Shown piece by piece: positions 26,841 through 35,912 of a stretch of DNA of 64,000 nt. The notes under the pieces are model-generated. The model did not search any database. It was not told the DNA's origin and saw only the letters and a program-made list of their open reading frames with translations. Every line of letters begins with the position of its first letter. Position 1 is the first letter of the stretch. The stretch comes from Ruegeria atlantica. Lineage in GTDB: Bacteria > Pseudomonadota > Alphaproteobacteria > Rhodobacterales > Rhodobacteraceae. Where the stretch lies: contig WQBJ01000004.1 of the NCBI GenBank assembly GCA_013032095.1, positions 186,001 to 250,000 of the forward strand. Direction: 5' to 3'. Both the position numbers and the translations under genes were made by a program.

Positions 26841-29800
26841 CTACCCAAAGGCCAGGTTGGCCGCCAACCCCGGCCCATAGCTGGCCGAGATTTGTGCCAC
26901 CCTCACGTCGTAGGCTTCGTCTACGTTATCCGCCGTTTTCATTGCCCCCGTATAAACCCAGCTCGGCTGGGTCACGATTTGCTCTCGCACCAATAAGCCG
27001 TTCGCGCGAATTTGAACTAGATAAGATTCGCTTTCTTCTTCCAGCGGCACGTCCAACCCAGCCCAGTCATCTCCATCCAGGCGAGTGCGACGTATCCAAG
27101 AGAACTGATCGCCTGCAGCCGAAACAACCGCCCTCATATGCACCGGAGAGTATGGACGCAATCCATTCCCGTCGAACGCCTCGACTAGGTGAACAAAAGA
27201 CGGGTCGTCATAGCCCCGTGTCGCCGGACCGATACGATAGTGTTTGCTCACTCTCCGCTCGGATCGCAACAGACTGGTTTGGTAGACGCGCTGGTCCAAG
27301 AGCACAAACATCGACCCCTCGGGCCAAGTGTCTGGGATAAGAGCATCTGTTCCCAACTGCCCACGCAGGCGCCCGGACAAGGTGTAGATGCCGCCGTCTT
27401 GCAGCGCCGCATCGGCGAACTGGAAAAGCTCCCAATTGCCGGGCGTCCCATCGCCAATTGCGGCCAAGTTGGCACCGTTGAGCAGCGCCTCGCGCGGGCG
27501 GGATTCGAGCGCACCGTCGATCAGATTGACGCGTAGCGGCGCACCTTCGTCCCAAACACCCGCACTCGCCCGCATCAGCGGGGTCTCGGTGAAACCGATG
27601 ACTGCCTGCCCCGAGATCACTTCTTGCAGGGCGTAGTCTTCATCATTGGCTGCAGAAAAGACTGCAACGCTGCCCGGCCACGGATTGGCCGACGTGGCAA
27701 GATACGGTGCATGTGGCTGCTCTGACCCGGTTATGAGCGGCAGGTCCATGAATACTGGCAAAACAGGAACCGGCGCGACAAAAGGTGTGGCTGTCACGAC
27801 GTCATCTGGCAGGTCGGAGGGCGTATAGATGCTTGGCTCGATCCGAACCGCCTCCACCAGTTGAAGGTCAGCCTGTTCCAGACGGTCGATGCGATACCGA
27901 GCCCCATCGCCTTCACTTTTCAAACTGACGACATCGCCTGCCCCCAGATGCAGCATCGAAGGCGGCAACGCGAACCTGGCTGTCTCTCGCGAGACTCTCG
28001 CTTCGCTCAGCCAGCGTTCCGCGGTCTGACGGCCTTCGGCTCGCGTCATCGACAGAGGCATCTCGTTCACGGACACCGAATGCGTACGTTCATCCGGCAA
28101 AACGGCCTCTTCCGAGACAACATCATGGTCGGCATCCGATTGCAAGAACCGCAGTCGCACGCGACCGGTCAACTCGGCTTCAGCTTCCCTGCGATACTCA
28201 AGCTGTCCTTCGATATCAGAACTGTCGGCAAGAAAATCTGTGTCCAGTTCTATGGCCTGACGACCATCACGCATCTGAAACAGCAGCACTCCGTCTCTCT
28301 CGATTGCATCAAACCCATACCGCAGCATCAACGGCTGCAATGCAGCGCGCGGACTGCTCACGTCCTCAATAGCATAGCCCCGAACTACGCCATAAAGGCA
28401 CGAAACGTCGATATCCGTCACCCCGGCACCGTGGCAAATTTCCGTAACCACCGAAGCCAAAGTACGCGTGCCAGATCGCCCATTCAGCCAGTGACCTCGG
28501 GAATAGTTTGCACCATCGCTCCACTGACTTCGCAGGTTTGGGAATGTCGGATAAGGACGCGCGTCCCAAGCCCAGACATAAGCGTTCTCCATATCAACCA
28601 TCCGACCGGCATATTGATCTGAAACCGGATTGATCGCGGTATCGGACCAATAGCCCAACACTGCCTTCAGGTATTGAACCTGCATAAAGTCGTCGCGCAG
28701 CCCATTGGAGTATCGCGGCAAGCTGGACTCCGAGGATTTGGGGTCCAGAAATTTGTTCGGCTGATTTGTGCCTTTGTCTACGGCGGCGCACCCCAGTTCC
28801 GTGAACCAGATCGGTTTCGAACCAGGAACCCAGTCCGTAGGATCAACCTGCCGTGTTCCGCCGATGCGTTCGTGATGTGGCTGCGACCACCAATTGCGCA
28901 AATCCTTGTATCGCCAGATCCAGGCCTCATCGTGCTCGCTGTCCGTGATTGGCGTCCGGATCTGGGCCTCGGCCTCTTCTGGCGAGGCATAGTACCATTC
29001 ATACCCCTCGCCGCCTTCAATATTGCCGCGCAGGTAGTCGAGGTTGTAGATCGAGTGCGCCCCAGACTGTGCATCCAGATGATCCATGCCGTCTCGCCAA
29101 TCCGAGAGTGGCATGTAGTTGTCGATGCCCACGAAGTCGATATTGTCATCCGCCCAAAGGGGGTCGAGATGGAAATATCGGTCCCCGGATCCATCATTGG
29201 GTTGATAGCCAAAATACTCGCTCCAATCCGCAGCGTAGCCTATCTTGGTGTCGGGTCCCAAAATTTTGCGAACTTCGGCGGCTAGAGTGCGCAGTTGCAA
29301 TACGGCCGGAAAACCGGACAGCCCCCGGATTTGGGTCAAGCCACGCATCTCGGACCCTATGCAGAACGACTCCACTCCACCTGCGGCTTTACACAATGCC
29401 GCATAGTGCAAGATAAACCGACGCATGCCCCATTCCTGCGGGCCAGCATAAGTCACTTCACCATCGCCTACGCTAAAATCACTAGCGCGCGCATCACCGA
29501 AGAACGCCGCCACCTCGGCATCCGCCCCCGCCGTCTGATCCGGTGAGCTACCTCGCCCCGGTGCGACACTGAGCGTGATCCGACCGCGCCAGGGTAAATG
29601 CGGCTGATCATTTGCGTCCGACCACGGATCAGACAGGCCATTGCCCTGCGCTTGATCCATCAGGATAAACGGATAGAACATCACGCGTTTACCGATGCTG
29701 TTCATGTGCCGGATCGCTTGCACCACCGACTGGTCTGCGGGGGTCGCTCCGTAAACCGGACGGCCGTCCTCGTGTCGCACAACCTGGGCAGCGCTGCGGT

Positions 29801-30803
29801 TCACTCCTGATACGTGCCAAGGCATGTTTCCGCCTTCGTACTTCTTGTGCAGAACTTTGGGTTGAAGCTGGCACTGACCGCAACGCAGATCATCTCCGAA
29901 CCACGACACGATCAGTGAGGCCGCATCGCAGGCCGGTAGTTCAGCTTGCAGCGCCCGGGTCGATGTCACCAAGTCTGTCTCACCAGAAGCAGAGTTTACA
30001 TTCGCGGCCCAACTCTGCCCGCGCCGTTTGGTATAGTTTATCTGCTTGCTGGCCAGCGCGTATTCTCCGGTCCCCGGCATCAACGCCACGCCCCGGATCG
30101 TTCTGGGCAAAGCCTCGGGCGTATCCGGCAATCCGGACTGTTCCTGCCGTACAACCTCGAACGAAAACTGCGGTACCCGGTTTCCGAACGATGCCAGTTG
30201 CAGATCCTCGATAACCACATAAGCAGTGCCGCGATAGGCGGGCACCTTACCTGTGCCCTCGATTGCCTCGATCAGAGGGTCTGGCAATTGATCCTCGGTC
30301 CCCTGGTAAACGCGCATGTTCAAACCGGCACGTTCCAGTTCTTCTCCATCTGCCCAAATCCGCGGGACATCTGAAATCTGGCCTGCACCAACAGCAATCG
30401 CGAGAGATATTGAGTAGCTATAACTGTGTGTGGTCGTTGTGACCTCAGGCGAACTCGGAGATCCCTTGCCGCCCCCGCCTAATTGTGTGGTCGTGCTTGT
30501 GCTTTTGGTTTCCAGGAAATCAGACGCCCAAATTACCTGACCACCCACCCGCATTCGTCCGAAAATCGTTGCAATTGGGGCACCTTCACCGGTTTCCGTC
30601 AGTCGGAAGCGGTCCAGACGTCCTGTCTCGACGATTTCGCTGCCACTTCCCATAACAGATTGATTCATCAATCGCTGGTCGATAACCCGGCCTAGGGTGG
30701 CCCCAACTGCGCGTCCAATAATTGCCGTCGACAACCCCGCAACCGTGCCGCCTATCGCGCCGCCGAGTGCTGCGCCTGCAGCAGACAGTACAATTGTAGC
30801 CAT
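26841..30803 (-). CDS. GTA g15: baseplate megatron protein (TIM-barrel-like, host-specificity)
   Basis: 1320 residues, the largest GTA protein. The N-terminus is Gly/Ala-rich and hydrophobic (AAGAALGGAIGGTVAGLSTA), followed by phage tail J-like regions (GRMRVGGQVIWASDFLE), a GTA TIM-barrel-like region at about 430-740 (YAADWSEYFGYQPNDGSGD, VGIDNYMPLSDWRDGMD, WFTELGCAA) and a C-terminal fibronectin-like/receptor-contacting part. In R. capsulatus the equivalent forms the baseplate centre and helps cross the envelope of the recipient. The start abuts the g14 stop (TGAATG). Confidence 0.95.
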   Translation of the reverse strand: MATIVLSAAGAALGGAIGGTVAGLSTAIIGRAVGATLGRVIDQRLMNQSVMGSGSEIVETGRLDRFRLTETGEGAPIATIFGRMRVGGQVIWASDFLETKSTSTTTQLGGGGKGSPSSPEVTTTTHSYSYSISLAIAVGAGQISDVPRIWADGEELERAGLNMRVYQGTEDQLPDPLIEAIEGTGKVPAYRGTAYVVIEDLQLASFGNRVPQFSFEVVRQEQSGLPDTPEALPRTIRGVALMPGTGEYALASKQINYTKRRGQSWAANVNSASGETDLVTSTRALQAELPACDAASLIVSWFGDDLRCGQCQLQPKVLHKKYEGGNMPWHVSGVNRSAAQVVRHEDGRPVYGATPADQSVVQAIRHMNSIGKRVMFYPFILMDQAQGNGLSDPWSDANDQPHLPWRGRITLSVAPGRGSSPDQTAGADAEVAAFFGDARASDFSVGDGEVTYAGPQEWGMRRFILHYAALCKAAGGVESFCIGSEMRGLTQIRGLSGFPAVLQLRTLAAEVRKILGPDTKIGYAADWSEYFGYQPNDGSGDRYFHLDPLWADDNIDFVGIDNYMPLSDWRDGMDHLDAQSGAHSIYNLDYLRGNIEGGEGYEWYYASPEEAEAQIRTPITDSEHDEAWIWRYKDLRNWWSQPHHERIGGTRQVDPTDWVPGSKPIWFTELGCAAVDKGTNQPNKFLDPKSSESSLPRYSNGLRDDFMQVQYLKAVLGYWSDTAINPVSDQYAGRMVDMENAYVWAWDARPYPTFPNLRSQWSDGANYSRGHWLNGRSGTRTLASVVTEICHGAGVTDIDVSCLYGVVRGYAIEDVSSPRAALQPLMLRYGFDAIERDGVLLFQMRDGRQAIELDTDFLADSSDIEGQLEYRREAEAELTGRVRLRFLQSDADHDVVSEEAVLPDERTHSVSVNEMPLSMTRAEGRQTAERWLSEARVSRETARFALPPSMLHLGAGDVVSLKSEGDGARYRIDRLEQADLQLVEAVRIEPSIYTPSDLPDDVVTATPFVAPVPVLPVFMDLPLITGSEQPHAPYLATSANPWPGSVAVFSAANDEDYALQEVISGQAVIGFTETPLMRASAGVWDEGAPLRVNLIDGALESRPREALLNGANLAAIGDGTPGNWELFQFADAALQDGGIYTLSGRLRGQLGTDALIPDTWPEGSMFVLLDQRVYQTSLLRSERRVSKHYRIGPATRGYDDPSFVHLVEAFDGNGLRPYSPVHMRAVVSAAGDQFSWIRRTRLDGDDWAGLDVPLEEESESYLVQIRANGLLVREQIVTQPSWVYTGAMKTADNVDEAYDVRVAQISASYGPGLAANLAFG

Positions 30804-31250
30804 TCACATATCCTCCAGCGGGAACTCAAAACAGGCGACCACCCGGCGGCGCCAGGGGTCGCTCAGCGCGTTTTCAACAACGCCGTATCCGGAATAGGCA
30901 TGGATAAAACGCGGCACAGGACCTGTTTTGCTGATGATGCCCACATGCTTAGCAACCCTGCCATCACGCATGCGAAACAACAAAACATCACCCGCAGACA
31001 TATCGTTTAGTTTTTTTTCGATCAGGTGTCGGCGCGCTGCGTCCCACATGCGTTCCTCGCCCTGAGGCTCCGACCAGTCCATACTGTAAGTGGGAACAGC
31101 TTCGGGTTCGCACCCTGCCAACGCGCGCCACACCCCGCGCAACAAACCCAGGCAATCAGTGCCTGCCCCCTTGACCGAAGCCTGATGCACATACGGGGTT
31201 CCCAACCAACTGCGCACCTCATCCAGAATGTCCTGTCTGCGTACAGTCAT
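30804..31250 (-). CDS. GTA g14: NlpC/P60 family cell-wall peptidase
   Basis: 148 residues from ATG 31250, which overlaps the g13 stop as ATGA. NlpC/P60 motifs are GTDCLGLL (catalytic Cys about residue 33) and KHVGII (His). In R. capsulatus this tail-tip peptidase cuts peptidoglycan during DNA delivery. The longer frame (18 extra residues) lies inside g13 and is not needed. Confidence 0.95.
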   Translation of the reverse strand: MTVRRQDILDEVRSWLGTPYVHQASVKGAGTDCLGLLRGVWRALAGCEPEAVPTYSMDWSEPQGEERMWDAARRHLIEKKLNDMSAGDVLLFRMRDGRVAKHVGIISKTGPVPRFIHAYSGYGVVENALSDPWRRRVVACFEFPLEDM

Positions 31251-32134
31251 CGTCTGCTGCCCCCATTGTTTGAATTTCCTTGTTTGGGAACCGCCATTAC
31301 CCAATCTTCACCCGGCAGATCAGGGAAGCCCTGAAAGTTTATGAAATTATTGAATTTTTCCCAGCAATTACTCATGCTCTTGTCGCAGCCTGCCGTTAGC
31401 CGCACCTGATCTCCGACAGCCAGGCCACCACCAATGTCAGACCAGAGCGATATGCAACGCCCGCCTAGGATGATCTCGTCCATTTTGATCGCAGCCCACA
31501 ACCCTGTGGCGCGCCCCGAGACGACATCCAGCCTGCCTCGCTTAAACCACCCCGGTACCGGAAACGTTGCACCTTTCAGTTGCAGTATGCTGCCTGCAGT
31601 TAGCTCGGTGACCTCTGCCTCAGCCCAATAGCCCGGCGTACCGAGGCTAAACTTGCAGGAACCGTCTCCTAAAACAGCTGTGCAGGGTTTCTGGTATACC
31701 CGGCCCATCGGCTGGTTAAGCAAATCGGTCAAGCCTCGCAATTCTGCATGAAACGCACCACCGGCACGCCTCATCTCACCAATCGACCCCCTAAATTGCA
31801 GCATGCGCTGATCAGGTGCAGCCCAGTTAACTAGCCACGCGCGTACTTCCGCACCGTCGAAACGACCAGCCTCAATGTCGTTCTCCGTGACTGCAGCATC
31901 AGAAAGCGCGCCCATGGCCTCGGAATTGTCGATGGAAAGACCAGTGGCCTGCTCGATCGCGGTGGCCGTCAGGCCTGTGCTGGCTTTGAAAGTGATCCCC
32001 TCAAAGCTCAATTCCATGTCATGATCGGTAAACCCGAATTCCTGCCTATCCGAGCGCCGGATTGCCCAGCATCGACAAGTTGTAGTCAATCCGCGTTGCA
32101 GATGGTTGTGCAGCCCTTGTTTGTCGCCACTCAT
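31247..32134 (-). CDS. GTA g13: tail hub protein (DUF2163)
   Basis: 295 residues. DUF2163 and the C-terminal phage BR0599-like domain are seen. Four Cys in the second half (PCTAVLGDGSCKFS and GCDKSMSNCWEKFNN) fit the iron-sulfur cluster reported for the RcGTA hub. It joins the tail tube/distal tail to the megatron. ATG overlaps the g12 stop by one base (TGATG). Confidence 0.95.
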   Translation of the reverse strand: MSGDKQGLHNHLQRGLTTTCRCWAIRRSDRQEFGFTDHDMELSFEGITFKASTGLTATAIEQATGLSIDNSEAMGALSDAAVTENDIEAGRFDGAEVRAWLVNWAAPDQRMLQFRGSIGEMRRAGGAFHAELRGLTDLLNQPMGRVYQKPCTAVLGDGSCKFSLGTPGYWAEAEVTELTAGSILQLKGATFPVPGWFKRGRLDVVSGRATGLWAAIKMDEIILGGRCISLWSDIGGGLAVGDQVRLTAGCDKSMSNCWEKFNNFINFQGFPDLPGEDWVMAVPKQGNSNNGGSRR

Positions 32135-32766
32135 CAGACACGCACCTCGATGACCGGAACATTGGGCACATCGCCGGCTTGAAAACTGGAAACACTGGTC
32201 TGAATCTTGTCGGTGTCAAATCGAACCGGGACATCGAACTCGAACCCAGCGGTAATTTCCACCCCTTCCGGTGGGGAGGCTGAAAACGTGACCAGCCCAT
32301 TGGAGAGGTCTACCTCAAAGTCTACGCCTTCACGCATGAGATCTTGCTCCAAACCGATCGCCACCGTCCCAAGAACAGGTTTCACAATCGGCCGGACATA
32401 GCTGAAGCCGCCAGAGCTGTATGTCTTCGTTAGTTGAAACTCGGTTTGAGTACCATTGCCCACCGCAATGACCTGATCACCGTGGCTTACATCAGCAGTG
32501 GCCGCACCAGATTTGTAATCCGACCAGTCTTTCCACCGAAAGCCGAACATCTGCCCCCGACGAGCCTCAAAAAATGAGATCAAAGTCTCGATATCGTCCA
32601 GCGATCGCATCCCAAACCCGGCGTCGTATCGGCGTCGGGAATGCGCCCAGGGCGTGTTGCGCTCTTCAAATCCGTTGGCCAGCGTCACAACATCTGTGCG
32701 TCGCTCTGGGCCGCCAACCGAGCCAAAACTGAGGCTGGCGGGAAATCTGACTTCGTGGAAATTCAT
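32134..32766 (-). CDS. GTA g12: distal tail protein (DUF2460)
   Basis: 210 residues from ATG 32766. DUF2460 signature: NFHEVRFPASLSFGSVGGPE, RRYDAGFGMRSLDDIETLIS, FFEARRGQMFGFRWKDWSDY. It closes the tail tube and starts the baseplate. The 12-residue longer frame lacks a ribosome site. Confidence 0.95.
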   Translation of the reverse strand: MNFHEVRFPASLSFGSVGGPERRTDVVTLANGFEERNTPWAHSRRRYDAGFGMRSLDDIETLISFFEARRGQMFGFRWKDWSDYKSGAATADVSHGDQVIAVGNGTQTEFQLTKTYSSGGFSYVRPIVKPVLGTVAIGLEQDLMREGVDFEVDLSNGLVTFSASPPEGVEITAGFEFDVPVRFDTDKIQTSVSSFQAGDVPNVPVIEVRV

Positions 32767-32782
32767 GACCTGCTCCCTCGTG

Positions 32783-33445
32783 TTATCTGTTGCGATTGCC
32801 ACGGCCCAAGGCGCGGCTCATCTGGGCGGCAATCTGGCCCTGGCTGCGCCGGAACCCCTGCACGTCCGGAGTGGTGATATTCATCACCACATTTACAGCG
32901 CGCGCGCCGCCTGAGGTTCGCACCCCAAGCTTGCCATCCGGACCGCGTGCCAATGGCATGATGGCTTCAGGTCCGGCTTCTCCCATCAGTCCTGTGCCAC
33001 CGCGCATGGGAAAGGTCGTGGGCCCGCTGATCACACCGCCATTGGCAAAAGGCATAACGCGCCCCTGCGAGAAGCTGCCACCGTCGGCAAAGGGCAAAAT
33101 GCCCTGCACTAGACCGCCGACTGTGTTGGCAAGCATCCCTCCAAAATGATCCGTCACTGGCCGGATCGCGGCCGAATACGCCGTCCGGATCATTGAGTTC
33201 TTTAGAACATCCAATACGTCCGACAGATTCATGCCGTCCAGAACCACGCCATCAAATGCCTTTCGCAAGCCGCCAGACATACCGCGCTCCAACGTCGCGA
33301 CATCTTTACCCGTCTCCTCAAACGCCGCTCTGATCCGTTTCATCTGACCATCGAAAGCCGCCGCCATCGACGCCGCATCCCCCAGCGAGTCGCCCAGCGC
33401 CTCGCCCCTTTCCTGCAGGTCATCGAACCCGTCACGATCCGTCAT
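32783..33445 (-). CDS. GTA g11: short tail tape measure protein
   Basis: 220 residues from ATG 33445 with AAGGAG upstream. A helical N-terminus (FDGQMKRIRAAFEETGKD) is followed by a Gly-rich middle (FADGGSFSQGRVMPFANGG). The small size fits the very short RcGTA tail, whose length is set by this protein. It overlaps g10.1 by 14 nt. Confidence 0.93.
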   Translation of the reverse strand: MTDRDGFDDLQERGEALGDSLGDAASMAAAFDGQMKRIRAAFEETGKDVATLERGMSGGLRKAFDGVVLDGMNLSDVLDVLKNSMIRTAYSAAIRPVTDHFGGMLANTVGGLVQGILPFADGGSFSQGRVMPFANGGVISGPTTFPMRGGTGLMGEAGPEAIMPLARGPDGKLGVRTSGGARAVNVVMNITTPDVQGFRRSQGQIAAQMSRALGRGNRNR

Positions 33446-33641
33446 CACGCTCTCCTTGTTCTTTGTCCGGAAAAGCCGCCAGCAAGGCATCTAATCCCGT
33501 CCGGCTCATCGCCGGTATCCCGGCACCCTGCCCCAGCATCAGCCGTAGCTCAGCCGGGGTCAGACGCCAGAACTGCTCGGGCGTCAGGCGCAGACCGACC
33601 ATCCCGGCCCGCATCAAGTCTGGCCAATTGAAGCCGCTCAT
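33432..33641 (-). CDS. GTA g10.1: phage tail assembly chaperone (TIGR02216-like)
   Basis: 69 residues: FNWPDLMRAGMVGLRLTPEQ, FWRLTPAELRLML, the conserved core of this chaperone. It starts inside the g10 stop (ATGA) and ends inside g11, so its synthesis is tied to both neighbours, the position where phages often use a frameshift to make a chaperone pair. Confidence 0.9.
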   Translation of the reverse strand: MSGFNWPDLMRAGMVGLRLTPEQFWRLTPAELRLMLGQGAGIPAMSRTGLDALLAAFPDKEQGERDDGS

Positions 33642-33958
33642 GCTTGCCCTGGCGCCATGAAGGCCCGCGCCAGCAGCTCAGCCGCCACGCGCACACCCGC
33701 CATCAGGCCACCATTAATCTCGGCATGCAGCAAGTCGGCGCGGGTCACGTCGGCGCCACCTCCGCGCAGCCCCGCTACGATCAGCGCCAGCACATCGCCG
33801 CTGGAATAGGCTCCGCCTTCGAACCGCTGCACCAGTTCAACCAATGACCCAGTGTCCAATTCCTGTTCCAACTCCGCCAAAGCGCCCAACGTCAGCTTGA
33901 GCACCCGCCGTTCACCATCGATGGTCAATTCCACCTCGCCCGTCCACGGATTAGCCAT
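33638..33958 (-). CDS. GTA g10: gene transfer agent family tail protein
   Basis: 106 residues: NPWTGEVELTIDGERRVLKL, LGALAELEQELDTGSL, SSGDVLALIVAGLRGGG match the GTA g10/gpT-like family, part of the tail assembly chaperone pair with g10.1. Four nt downstream of g9. Confidence 0.92.
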   Translation of the reverse strand: MANPWTGEVELTIDGERRVLKLTLGALAELEQELDTGSLVELVQRFEGGAYSSGDVLALIVAGLRGGGADVTRADLLHAEINGGLMAGVRVAAELLARAFMAPGQA

Positions 33959-33962
33959 CGGA

Positions 33963-34376
33963 TTACAGCGCCGTGAAAGTCAGCGCACCGGCGCTCGCCA
34001 GGCTCATCTCATAGGTCGCCTCTCCATTATGCGAGCCTGCATATTCAATGCTCGTCACCTGAAACGGGCCTTCAACGATGCCGAAGTCGGGAATGATCAC
34101 CTGAAAACCCGGCGTTTCACCATCGAAGAACAGCTGCCGTGCACGCTCATCGGTACCTTTGTCCTTGAACACGCCCGAGCCCGAAATCGAGGCGGATTTA
34201 ACCCCCGCTCCGGACAACAACTCGCGCCATCCGCCTTGACTCTCCAGGCTGGTGACATCCACACTTTCCGCGTTGAAACTGACCCGCGTGGCGCGCAACC
34301 CCGCGATGGTCTCGAACAGACCCGAGCCGTTCATATCCACTTTGACCAACAGGTCTTTTCCGTTCTGGGCAGCCAT
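33963..34376 (-). CDS. GTA g9: tail tube protein (TP901-1 major tail family)
   Basis: 137 residues from ATG 34376, which has GGAGAGAG upstream. AAQNGKDLLVKVDMNGSGLF, TSLESQGGWRELLSGAG and GPFQVTSIEYAGSHNGEA match the phage major tail protein of TP901-1 type. It stacks into the tail tube. A 57-residue upstream open frame belongs to the overlapping g8 reading and is not coding. Confidence 0.95.
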   Translation of the reverse strand: MAAQNGKDLLVKVDMNGSGLFETIAGLRATRVSFNAESVDVTSLESQGGWRELLSGAGVKSASISGSGVFKDKGTDERARQLFFDGETPGFQVIIPDFGIVEGPFQVTSIEYAGSHNGEATYEMSLASAGALTFTAL

Positions 34377-34396
34377 ATGCTCTCTCCGTTGATTGC

Positions 34397-34810
34397 TTAG
34401 TCGTCTTCCACACGGGCGCGGAATCTCAGATCGATCTGGCGGATTGCTCCACCGGTTCCCGTACGGCGGGCCGAGGCACGTTCGAACCACAGCCCCACCA
34501 GATGACCACGGTCCAGCGTCGGCGCCGCGCCCTCCAGCGCATCGCACACAGCCCCGGCCAGCGTCTTGGCGGCACCAAAGCCCGCCGCCTCAGAGACAAC
34601 CGAGACCATGAACCGGTGCACCGCGCCCCTGCCCGATCGATCCGAGGCCTCCCGCACCTCTTCCGGGCCCAATGTCACGTAGGTCTGAGGCAATACGCCC
34701 GAAGGCACCGCGTCATAGATCGCGCCACCTGAAAGCGTGCTGACTTGGGCGTCACCCGAGAGTTGTTGAAACACCGCCGCCTGCAACGCGGCTGACACGC
34801 CATAACTCAT
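34397..34810 (-). CDS. GTA g8: tail terminator (DUF3168)
   Basis: 137 residues. DUF3168 motifs: ALQAAVFQQLSGDAQVSTL, GAIYDAVPSGVLPQTYVTLG, HRFMVSVVSEAAGFGAAKTL. It caps the tail at the head side. ATG 34810 overlaps the g7 stop by four bases. Confidence 0.94.
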   Translation of the reverse strand: MSYGVSAALQAAVFQQLSGDAQVSTLSGGAIYDAVPSGVLPQTYVTLGPEEVREASDRSGRGAVHRFMVSVVSEAAGFGAAKTLAGAVCDALEGAAPTLDRGHLVGLWFERASARRTGTGGAIRQIDLRFRARVEDD

Positions 34811-35145
34811 GCCGCCACCTCTTCATCTGCAAAGCAGGTCAGGTACTGGCCACGCGGCTCTCGCTCAGCCACCGCGCGAATTACAAACCGGCGCGCGCCC
34901 TCGCGAAACCGCTGATCCGGCGCGGGCCGCATCGAAGCCCCCTCGGGCGTCCCCCGCACCACGATCCGATACCCGACACGCGACACCGAAGCGCCACCCA
35001 CCGCGCGCTCCGCCCCGCTGCGCGCCGTGACCTCAGCCCAAAGCGCGCCCAGCGCGGCCCATGTCTCGGTGTAGCCTCCCGCACCATCCGCAACACGCAC
35101 AGGGGCCTCCAGCACCAGCTTGCGGTTCAATCGCGGCGCGCTCAT
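34807..35145 (-). CDS. GTA g7: head closure (stopper) protein
   Basis: 112 residues from ATG 35145. The conserved SAPRLNRKLVLEAPVRVADG and GAGGYTETWAALGALWAEV match phage head-tail adaptor/closure proteins. It overlaps the g6 stop (ATGA) and the g8 start (ATGA), both signs of coupled translation. Confidence 0.93.
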   Translation of the reverse strand: MSAPRLNRKLVLEAPVRVADGAGGYTETWAALGALWAEVTARSGAERAVGGASVSRVGYRIVVRGTPEGASMRPAPDQRFREGARRFVIRAVAEREPRGQYLTCFADEEVAA

Positions 35146-35741
35146 TGCATCACCCCAGCGCCGAAGCGCACTGTGCGATAGCGCTGGATCAGGCTGGTCA
35201 CACCAAAGGGCATGCACCCCGCGCCCAGCGCCGTCTCATCGCGATATTCGTAATAATGCGCCGCCAATAGCAGCACCGCTTGGCCCAGATCAGCGGGCAG
35301 CCCGCCCCAATCCGCAGCCATCCCTGCCGTGAAGGTGATCTTTACCGCACCGCCGGTCTGCACCTTTGGCAAACAGGACCCCGCCGGACGCAACCGAGGG
35401 CGCTGCGTGTCACGCTCCAACCCGTAAGCCGCCGCGTCCACCACAGTCTCGGCCCCAGCCGCACTCGTCAGCTTCACCGCACTAACCACCCCGACCGGAG
35501 CCACCGGCAGAACTTCACCGGCAGGATCCCGCCAGCCATTCAGAATCCATGAGAAATCTCGTTCAATCAACACCTTGCCCGTTCGCGCCTCAATGGCTGC
35601 AATCGCAGCACGCAGAAAACTCTTCAGCACTTCGTCCTGCACGCTATCCTCGGCGAAACCAGTTCCCAGTCGCAGATGCGCCTTGAACTGATCCACCGGC
35701 AGCGCTGCATCCGCGATGGCGGTTTCTTCGATTAACATCAT
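35142..35741 (-). CDS. GTA g6: head-tail connector (adaptor) protein
   Basis: 199 residues from ATG 35741 (GGAG seven bases upstream; a second ATG follows at once). LPVDQFKAHLRLGTGFAEDS and LKSFLRAAIAAIEARTGKVL match the gp6-like connector family. The open frame continues through the spacer toward g5, but that part has no start signal and unlike composition. Confidence 0.93.
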   Translation of the reverse strand: MMLIEETAIADAALPVDQFKAHLRLGTGFAEDSVQDEVLKSFLRAAIAAIEARTGKVLIERDFSWILNGWRDPAGEVLPVAPVGVVSAVKLTSAAGAETVVDAAAYGLERDTQRPRLRPAGSCLPKVQTGGAVKITFTAGMAADWGGLPADLGQAVLLLAAHYYEYRDETALGAGCMPFGVTSLIQRYRTVRFGAGVMQ

Positions 35742-35912
35742 CCATTCACTCCGCAATCTCAGACCCCTCCGGGGCCGCATCCTTGGAAAAAGACGGGCAC
35801 GCGCCGCCCCACGTTGCTCGGACGGAGGGGAGCAGCTAGACAACGCAGGGGATCTCACCCCGGCCCGTACCCGCCGCCCGAAGGGCCCATGGCCCCCCGG
35901 ATCCGTCACCGC
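35742..35912 (-). other. GC-rich spacer between GTA capsid gene and g6
   Basis: The only long gap (171 nt) within g3-g15. It holds no gene I can support. A 5-bp hairpin (ACCGC/GCGGT, 35908-35921) brackets the capsid stop codon, and the rest is very rich in G and C on the minus strand. It may slow exonucleases or tune the ratio of capsid to later proteins. Confidence 0.5.
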